Of a stretch of DNA of 17,242 nucleotides, positions 12,430-17,242 are shown in pieces. The notes under the pieces are model-generated. The model had not been told where the DNA came from. It saw only the letters and a program-made list of their open reading frames with translations, and ran no database searches. Both the position numbers and the translations under genes were made by a program. Origin of the DNA: Candidatus Zambryskiibacteriota bacterium (GTDB lineage Bacteria > Patescibacteriota > Minisyncoccia > Phycocordibacterales > Zambryskibacteraceae). Positions within the stretch are counted from its first letter, which is position 1; every line of letters starts with the position of its first letter. The stretch covers positions 1 through 17,242 of the forward strand of contig JANLIM010000048.1 in the NCBI GenBank assembly GCA_024654145.1, written 5' to 3'.

Positions 12430-12936
12430 TTGTCATACCATATCTACACAACTCCAGGCGTTGTTCTCTCTGCTCGCTCTGTAAGAGAGGCAGACAGAAT
12501 CTATTCTATACTTACCCGCGACCTAGGGCTTATCCAAGCGACAGCTATTGGAGTGAGAAAAGGGGAGTCTAAACACAGGGGTTCGCTTGAGCCTTTTACT
12601 ATTTCTTCGATCTCGCTTGTGAGGGGCAAGGAATACTGGCGGATTACTTCAGCCGAATCTCTGCGAAGTGTTCCCAATAAAGAAGAAATAGCTCGACCAC
12701 TCGCGCTTCTAGAAAAACTGGTCCAGGGAGAAGCGCATAATCCCGAACTCTATAACGCAGTTGAATCAGCTATTTGGTCAACACCGAGTGTTGACCATGA
12801 TGAGATGTGGGAGATCGGTTTTGTAGCCCAAATCCTTTTCCACCTCGGGTATCTCAAGGAAGCAGACCTTTCGCTTGAAAAGAAAGACTTGATAACGGCT
12901 ATAAACGAAGGCCTTCGTGAAAGCCATTTGAACTAA
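12430..12936 (+). CDS. recO: RecO-like DNA repair protein, short form
   Basis: RecO anneals single strands and with RecR loads RecA at gaps. The 168-aa product matches the RecO N-terminal OB-fold: YTTPGVVLSARSVREADRIY (residues 5-24), LTRDLGLIQATAIGVRKGESK (28-48), GSLEPFTISSISLVRG and YWRITSAESL. A helical C-terminal part is present (LALLEKLVQGE, WEIGFVAQILFHLGYL), but the protein is about 70 residues shorter than usual RecO and lacks the CxxC zinc motif. The frame begins at TTG, two bases after the ileS stop. There is no SD, so it is probably translationally coupled to ileS. This is the only start that keeps the N-terminal strand. Confidence 0.82.
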   Translation: MSYHIYTTPGVVLSARSVREADRIYSILTRDLGLIQATAIGVRKGESKHRGSLEPFTISSISLVRGKEYWRITSAESLRSVPNKEEIARPLALLEKLVQGEAHNPELYNAVESAIWSTPSVDHDEMWEIGFVAQILFHLGYLKEADLSLEKKDLITAINEGLRESHLN

Positions 12937-12984
12937 GCGTGACAGTATTTTTCAGCTCTGCCGTTATATCCTCTATACTAATAA

Positions 12985-12993
12985 TGATATAAT
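12985..12993 (+). promoter_or_regulatory. Extended -10 promoter of the surface-protein gene (near-leaderless)
   Basis: TGATATAAT has its hexamer at 12988-12993. Transcription would start near 13000, two bases before the ATG at 13002. The -35 region is AT-rich without a clear box. Confidence 0.55.
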
Positions 12994-13001
12994 TTACCAA
13001 C

Positions 13002-14939
13002 ATGACTGAAGAAAATAACAGCAAAGTGGACAAGCTCCAGGACACGCTTAATTCCAGAACTCGCTACCATGACCCGCTCGGGGACCGCTCGGGTATTAAA
13101 AGCTCAGATCCACTATCTGGCGGGTCTGATGAGGTGAGCGAGAAGTGGTCTTCGCCCGAGCTGAACGAAATTCTTACTCGCGAACGTGCACCACAAGAAA
13201 TAACCCCATTTATGAAAAAATTCTTCCTTTTCGCTATGCTTTTCTTTGTCGCCACCATCCTTGTCGGCGGCCTCATCTTCCTGCGCGGCAGTAACTTCGT
13301 CTCTTCTAAGAACGTAGGCATCTCTGTCGTCGGACCAGTTACTGCTTCCGCAGGAGAAATCATTGAGCTAGGTGTGACAATAGAGAACGACAACAACACC
13401 GATCTTGAGTCTGTGAATTTCTCAGTCCAGTATCCTCAAGGAGCGAAGGATGCGACAGACATTGCGAACTCACTCACTTTCTCCAAAGACGAAGTGGGAG
13501 TGATAGGTGCCGGTGATGAAGAGGTGCGCAATGTAAGGCTGGCTTTAGTCGGTGCCACTGGAGAGGTCAAGCAGTTCAAGTTCTCTGTTGAGTATAAAAT
13601 CAAAGGTTCTAACGCCATCTTCTACAAAGACAAGATTTACGAGATTACTATCGGCACGGCGCCTGTGAGCATCTCTATCGAGAGCCCCCCGTCCGTCACT
13701 TCCGGTGACACCTTTACCACTACGGTCAGGCTCTCGCACAGCTCGGCCGATCTTTTGAAAAATGTGATGCTTCGAGCTGAGTATCCGTACGGCTATAGTG
13801 TTATTTCAACAAGCCCAGTAGCTATAGCTGAGAATAACATCTGGGATTTGGGAGACTTTGCTCCAGGTACGGAAAAGACTATTGAAATCCGCGGACGCTT
13901 GGTAGGGGAGAATCAGGATGAGCGGACATTTCGCTTTTATGCTGGGGTGTCAGACAACGGGAGCTTTAGCCCCGATTTTAAATCAATAATTGTAAGTACC
14001 CAAGATACTATTGCTATAGAAAGGCCTTCTCTGGGTTTGAATGTAAACTTTAATGGAGAATCAACACCTGTTTATATCGCTCCTGCTGGGCGCAATATTA
14101 CTACTACTATCCGGTTTCAAAATAATCTACCCGAGAGAGTGGTTAACCCACGTCTCGAACTCACTCTTTCTAAATCAGCTGTCGATGAGTCGAGCATCCA
14201 GGCCCACAACAGCGGCAACTACAACGCATCTACTGGTCGTATTGTATGGAATCTGACAAACAACTTGGGTAAGTCCGAGCTTCTTCCCGGTGAGAGCGGG
14301 ACTGTTAGCTTAAACTTCGCTTCCAAGGAGGAAGAAAATCTTTCGCCAGGTCAGAGAGATATACTTCTCGAACTTGCTCTTACTGGTACTCCTGTAAGTA
14401 CGGGCAATAGAGCTGTTACAGTGAGTGAAACCAGAACTGTCAAAGTTGCTTCGCAGGTCACGCTCTCTTCAAAAGCTTTTTATTCCATAGGACCTTTCCG
14501 CAACAGTGGCCCTCTTCCGCCAAAGGTGGGGAGCGAGACAACGTACACTGTAGTGTGGAATGTAGGCAACACTCAGGCAGATATAATTAATGCTCAAATT
14601 ACTGCGCGCCTAGGTAGTGGAGTGAAGTGGCTCGATGCTAACAGTATTGCGAATGAAAACATTTCATACAATGAAGAGACAAACACTGTTACCTGGGACT
14701 TGAAAGATCTTTCATCAGGCTCTGGCTTCTCTAGCTCAGGGAGGGAAGTAGCTTTCCAGCTTGTTCTTGCTCCCACAGCTATACAAGTTGGTTCTGCACC
14801 GGCTTTGGTAACTGGCATAAGCTTTACGGGTAAGGATTCTGTCTCTGGAGATGCTGTTAATGTAAGTAATGCTGCGGTGACAACCCGGCTTTCCTTTGAC
14901 CCTGCGTTTATACAAGGGGATGATGTGGTGCAGAGGTAA
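13002..14939 (+). CDS. Single-pass surface protein with repeated Ig-like (DUF11-like) domains
   Basis: The 645-aa protein has a hydrophilic, Ser/Asp/Glu-rich cytoplasmic stretch (residues 1-70) and one transmembrane helix at about 73-95 (FFLFAMLFFVATILVGGLIF). A long extracellular part follows, built of beta-sandwich units. At least four units can be picked out: VGISVVGPVTASAGEIIELGV (about 105), VSISIESPPSVTSGDTFTTTV (about 222), LNVNFNGESTPVYIAPAGRN (about 350) and PLPPKVGSETTYTVVWNVGN (about 505). Each has the 'precondition, then TV/TYTV..N.....A' rhythm of DUF11 or CARDB-like adhesion domains. The orientation is Nin-Cout. No sortase signal or C-terminal anchor is seen. No enzymatic motif is visible; a structural, adhesion or envelope role is inferred. 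It has its own near-leaderless promoter. Confidence 0.8.
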   Translation: MTEENNSKVDKLQDTLNSRTRYHDPLGDRSGIKSSDPLSGGSDEVSEKWSSPELNEILTRERAPQEITPFMKKFFLFAMLFFVATILVGGLIFLRGSNFVSSKNVGISVVGPVTASAGEIIELGVTIENDNNTDLESVNFSVQYPQGAKDATDIANSLTFSKDEVGVIGAGDEEVRNVRLALVGATGEVKQFKFSVEYKIKGSNAIFYKDKIYEITIGTAPVSISIESPPSVTSGDTFTTTVRLSHSSADLLKNVMLRAEYPYGYSVISTSPVAIAENNIWDLGDFAPGTEKTIEIRGRLVGENQDERTFRFYAGVSDNGSFSPDFKSIIVSTQDTIAIERPSLGLNVNFNGESTPVYIAPAGRNITTTIRFQNNLPERVVNPRLELTLSKSAVDESSIQAHNSGNYNASTGRIVWNLTNNLGKSELLPGESGTVSLNFASKEEENLSPGQRDILLELALTGTPVSTGNRAVTVSETRTVKVASQVTLSSKAFYSIGPFRNSGPLPPKVGSETTYTVVWNVGNTQADIINAQITARLGSGVKWLDANSIANENISYNEETNTVTWDLKDLSSGSGFSSSGREVAFQLVLAPTAIQVGSAPALVTGISFTGKDSVSGDAVNVSNAAVTTRLSFDPAFIQGDDVVQR

Positions 14940-14940
14940 A

Positions 14941-14990
14941 AATTTACAATTTACAATTTTCAATTTACAATCAAGTTCCAATGACCAATG
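14941..14990. repeat. ATTTACAATT-type intergenic repeat running into glyS
   Basis: Reiterated AATTTACAATTTACAATTTT and CAATTTACAATC words are followed by TTCCAATGACCAATGA. The whole block resembles a common intergenic repeat of candidate-phyla genomes (recalled). Its 3' end supplies the first possible glyS start codon at 14981. Confidence 0.65.
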
Positions 14991-14995
14991 ATCTA

Positions 14996-16312
14996 ATGGA
15001 GAAGGTGGTGAGTCTTTGTAAGCGCAGGGGGTTTGTTTTTCCTGGTTCGGAAATTCACGGGGGACTCTCTGGTATTTATGACTACGGACCATTAGGCGTT
15101 GAACTTAGGCACAATATAAAACAATATTTCTGGTCAAAATTTATTGCAGACAGGGATGATGTTTACGGCATGAGTGCTGCAATATTAATGCCGGCTAAAG
15201 TTTGGGAGGCGTCCGGACACGTTGGAAAGATGGGGCTTGTCGACCCAGTTGTGGAATGCAAGATTTGTCATGAGAGAGTGAGAGCTGATCAACCAGAAGC
15301 TATTAGCGACCATGAAGCTACGCACAAAAAAGAAAAAGTAGAATGGTCAGAGCCAAAAATCTTTAACTTACTTGTCGAGACTAAACTTGGAGCTTCAGAA
15401 GAGACTGCAAACAAAGCCTATTTGAGAGGAGAGATTACTCAAGGTGTGCATGTAAACTTTAAGAATATTTTGGATTCAATGCACCCTAAATTGCCTTTTG
15501 GTATTGGACAGATCGGTAAGGCTTTTAGAAACGAGATTACTCCAAGAGACTTTCTTTTTCGCCAAAGAGAGTTTGAGCAGATGGAAGTTCAGTATTACAT
15601 TAAACCGGATGAGGAAGAGGGCAAGAAGCAGTTTGAATACTGGAAAAATTTTGCAATGGAATGGTATCTTGACTTGGGTTTTAAAAAAGAAAATCTTAGA
15701 TTTAGGCAACATGCTGATGATGAGAGGGCACACTATGCTAAAGATGCTTGGGATATTGAGTACAACACGTCGTTCGCTGGTTGGAAGGAGGCCTGGGGGA
15801 TACACCACAGAGGGGATTGGGATTTGAAGCGTCATAGCGAGTATTCAAATACTGACCTTTCTTATTTTGATGAGGAAACAAAGCAGAGATTTATTCCCTG
15901 GGACATTGAGTGTTCTGGAGGAGTAGATAGAGCTGTAATGTTCGTACTCATGGAAGCCTATACTGAAGATACATTGGGTGATGAGCCGCGTGTGTATTTA
16001 AAACTTGCTCCACATATTGCTCCAATCCGTGCCGCGGTCTTCCCATTGCTTAAAAATAAACCGGAGCTTGTTGCTAAGGCGCGAGAAGTTTATGAAAGCT
16101 TAAAGCTGTCAGCTAACAGCTATCAGCTTGCATATGATGACAACGGCAACATCGGCAAACGCTACAGAAGGCAGGATGAAATCGGCACTCCGCACTGCAT
16201 CACTATCGACTTCACGACTCTAGAAGACGACACTGTTACGCTTCGAGATAGGGATACGGGTGAGCAGGAAAGAATTCAAATCTCAGAATTACTCTCCAAA
16301 ATTAAGGCTTAA
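14996..16312 (+). CDS. glyS: Glycyl-tRNA synthetase (class II, dimeric type)
   Basis: It charges tRNA-Gly. The 438-aa product is the single-chain alpha2 type: MEKVVSLCKRRGFVFPGSEI and GIYDYGPLGVELRHN at the N-terminus; a CKIC (residues 88-91) with downstream His residues that may hold zinc; motif 2, FRNEITPRDFLFRQREFEQME (177-197); and the anticodon-binding domain with APIRAAVFPL and YRRQDEIGTPHCITIDF. The usual RPETAQG is here RGEITQG (144-150); the Glu is kept. Residues about 370-378 (KLSANSYQL) are encoded by a quasi-palindromic repeat word. The ATG at 14996 gives a start typical of the family. An ATG 15 bases upstream lies in an intergenic repeat and would add MTNDL. There is no SD. Confidence 0.94.
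   Translation: MEKVVSLCKRRGFVFPGSEIHGGLSGIYDYGPLGVELRHNIKQYFWSKFIADRDDVYGMSAAILMPAKVWEASGHVGKMGLVDPVVECKICHERVRADQPEAISDHEATHKKEKVEWSEPKIFNLLVETKLGASEETANKAYLRGEITQGVHVNFKNILDSMHPKLPFGIGQIGKAFRNEITPRDFLFRQREFEQMEVQYYIKPDEEEGKKQFEYWKNFAMEWYLDLGFKKENLRFRQHADDERAHYAKDAWDIEYNTSFAGWKEAWGIHHRGDWDLKRHSEYSNTDLSYFDEETKQRFIPWDIECSGGVDRAVMFVLMEAYTEDTLGDEPRVYLKLAPHIAPIRAAVFPLLKNKPELVAKAREVYESLKLSANSYQLAYDDNGNIGKRYRRQDEIGTPHCITIDFTTLEDDTVTLRDRDTGEQERIQISELLSKIKA
16103..16129. repeat. Quasi-palindromic repeat word inside glyS
   Basis: AAGCTGTCAGCTAACAGC then TATCAGCTT is nearly its own reverse complement: AAGCTG and CAGCTT are the outer arms and AGCT recurs inside. It encodes KLSANSYQL of GlyRS, in a surface loop between a helix and YDDNGNIGKRYRRQ. 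The word is familiar as an intergenic repeat (recalled, not searched). Confidence 0.6.
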
Positions 16313-16360
16313 CAATACCTTGTAATAGAAATAAGGCTCGACTAGAGCATTATTTAGTTC

Positions 16361-16389
16361 TTGACTTTTAATATATTTGGATGTCTAAT
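16361..16389 (+). promoter_or_regulatory. Promoter of the 16436 gene
   Basis: TTGACT (16361-16366), a 17-base spacer and TCTAAT (16384-16389) are each one mismatch from consensus. Transcription would start near 16396, giving a leader of about 40 bases that carries the SD. Confidence 0.7.
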
Positions 16390-16423
16390 GGTGTTAGAAG
16401 CTTAGAAACGTCAACTTTCTCTT

Positions 16424-16430
16424 GAGAGGT
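16424..16430 (+). promoter_or_regulatory. Shine-Dalgarno site deciding the GTG start at 16436
   Basis: GAGAGGT lies five bases before the GTG at 16436. It is the reason for accepting a GTG start for the small gene. Confidence 0.6.
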
Positions 16431-16435
16431 GTGAA

Positions 16436-16834
16436 GTGAAGTACCAGATCGAATACTGCCCGAACTCGGATGTGATACAGATCCACGTGGATCAGCGGCT
16501 CATCCGCGGTACCATCCTTTGCTTTGAGCACTACGACATCGGCAGGCACACTAAGAAAGAATTCAAGACTGAAGCGATGGATGCCGATGTCTTGGTCCGT
16601 TTCTGCAGGGCCGTGAGTGAGTTTGATGGGATGGAGCAACAAATTTCTTTCGGCCGGTACGAGATTCAGTTGCAGAAGGCTTCGATGTTCAGGTGGGAAC
16701 AGCTCGTTCCGCACATTCTCGAAGCTCTCCGCATTTTCGTCGCTCGTGACGAGAATCTCGAGGAATCGGTTCCGCCCAAGCGACCGACCGCTCGGATGCT
16801 TCGCGAATTGCGCAAGCAAGGCTGCGACGTCTGA
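16436..16834 (+). CDS. Small protein, possibly Nfu/NifU N-terminal-domain-like
   Basis: The 132-aa product is soluble and I cannot name it with certainty. Its pattern resembles the Nfu N-terminal scaffold domain (PF08712). YCPNSDVIQIHVDQRLIRGT parallels the family's 'PNP..LKF.v.r.l..G' opening. The later FCRAVSEFDGMEQQISFGRYEIQL and WEQLVPHILEALRIF parallel 'LF.I.GV..V..g..fItv' and 'W..lkp.i..ai'. No CxxC cluster-binding motif of the Nfu C-terminal domain is present; its three Cys are scattered. It has its own promoter, a strong SD, a GTG start and a very long terminator. It looks richer in GC than glyS before it, like the dcd-thyX-tmk genes. The existence of the gene is well supported, the family only tentatively. 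Confidence 0.7.
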   Translation: MKYQIEYCPNSDVIQIHVDQRLIRGTILCFEHYDIGRHTKKEFKTEAMDADVLVRFCRAVSEFDGMEQQISFGRYEIQLQKASMFRWEQLVPHILEALRIFVARDENLEESVPPKRPTARMLRELRKQGCDV

Positions 16835-16854
16835 CCCGTTCTTGTTCCATTTTT

Positions 16855-16908
16855 GCACCGTGTTGTTAGAACCCCGCAAGGGGTTCTAACAACACGGTGC
16901 TTTCGTTT
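16855..16908 (+). terminator. Terminator with perfect 21-bp stem
   Basis: The arms at 16855-16875 and 16880-16900 are perfectly complementary (GCACCG...AACCCC and GGGGTT...CGGTGC) around a GCAA tetraloop, followed by TTTCGTTT. The stem is much longer than other terminators in the window. It lies 21 bases after the stop of the 16436 gene. Confidence 0.85.
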
Positions 16909-16922
16909 GATTGAAAGAAGTT

Positions 16923-16936
16923 CTACTCTAGAGTAG
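16923..16936. repeat. Short perfect palindrome CTACTCTAGAGTAG
   Basis: A 14-bp perfect palindrome lies between the long terminator and the M16 gene. It could be an operator half-site pair or chance; nothing else supports a function. Confidence 0.3.
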
Positions 16937-16953
16937 TCTATACATCTAACTTG

Positions 16954-17018
16954 TCCCGTTAGAAATCCATGGGACAGTAAATAACCACATGCTTACAAAT
17001 TTAAGATTTCTAATGGGA
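16954..17018. repeat. Inverted repeat overlapping the M16 peptidase start codon
   Basis: TCCCGTTAGAAATC (16954-16967) pairs with GATTTCTAATGGGA (17005-17018), with one G-U pair. The last base of the right arm is the A of the ATG. The words resemble a common intergenic repeat of candidate-phyla genomes (recalled). Confidence 0.6.
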
Positions 17019-17242
17019 TGAAGTTTAAGAAAACCACCTTGCCAAATGGCCTTCGAGTTATCGTAGTGCCTATGAAAGATAACCCCTCAACTACTACTAT
17101 GGTCATGGTGGAGGCTGGTTCTAATTATGAGACAAAGGAGCAAAACGGTCTTTCCCACTTCCTCGAACACATGTGTTTTAAAGGTACGACACACCGCCCT
17201 ACGGCTCTTGAGATTGCTATAGAGTTTGATTCTATGGGTGCA
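17018..17242 (+). CDS. M16-family zinc metallopeptidase, 5' part
   Basis: The first 75 residues of an M16 (pitrilysin / processing-peptidase-like) protease are visible; the gene runs off the window. LPNGLRVIVVPMKDNPST opens the family's N-terminal strand pair. The inverted zinc motif HxxEH appears as HFLEH (residues 47-51), preceded by ETKEQNGLSHF and followed by MCFKGTTHRPTALEI. Both zinc histidines and the catalytic Glu50 are present, so this is the active rather than the inactive paralogue. Its likely role is degradation of peptides or processing of exported proteins; no signal peptide is seen. There is no SD, and the ATG is at the edge of an inverted repeat. Confidence 0.92.
   Translation, partial: MKFKKTTLPNGLRVIVVPMKDNPSTTTMVMVEAGSNYETKEQNGLSHFLEHMCFKGTTHRPTALEIAIEFDSMGA

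Overview
The window looks like a chromosomal segment of a Candidate Phyla Radiation bacterium, most likely a Parcubacterium. This is inferred from the compact gene order, many short AT-rich or palindromic intergenic repeats, an S23-type four-helix-bundle protein, a eukaryote/archaeal-type IleRS and largely SD-less genes. rplK has no rplA after it, which would fit the parcubacterial lineages reported to lack ribosomal protein L1. UGA is read as stop, so the code is standard. No tRNA, rRNA, CRISPR array, transposase or integrase is visible.

Layout. 1-1267: a divergent pair, 3-methyladenine DNA glycosylase (-) and a PAP2 phosphatase (+), whose -10 boxes overlap between start codons 17 bp apart. 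1268-2330: a repeat-rich spacer and a membrane-anchored SIMPL/DUF541 protein with a leaderless-looking promoter. 2331-4470: secE, nusG, an orphan gene, a four-helix-bundle gene and rplK, closed by a strong terminator. 4548-7163: a thymidylate module, dCTP deaminase (-), a ThyX-like synthase with permuted motif order (-) and dTMP kinase (+). Its genes carry clear Shine-Dalgarno sites and GC-rich terminators and look richer in GC than their neighbours. 7217-16312: argS, a compact T-box riboswitch, ileS, recO, a large surface protein and glyS. 16436-16834: a small gene weakly resembling the Nfu N-terminal domain, with its own promoter, SD and very long terminator hairpin. 17018-end: the start of an M16 metallopeptidase.

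The most striking feature is IleRS (1141 aa), which has a complete-looking histidine-phosphatase (phosphoglycerate-mutase-like) domain nested inside its catalytic half, with all the usual active-site residues visible. The gene is preceded by a T-box attenuator with AUC as candidate specifier, so its expression probably responds to uncharged tRNA-Ile.

A second theme is repeat DNA inside housekeeping genes. mpg, argS, ileS and glyS each contain a short palindromic or repeat-like stretch, in frame, where the protein family is normally shorter. This resembles the protein-coding palindromic elements known from Rickettsia.

A third theme is two translation-start styles. mpg, the PAP2 gene, the SIMPL gene and the surface-protein gene have -10 boxes placed so that transcription would begin at or within 2 nt of the start codon. 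dcd, thyX, tmk and the 16436 gene use SD sequences. This suggests, without proving, that the SD-bearing genes have a separate history, perhaps phage or horizontal transfer.
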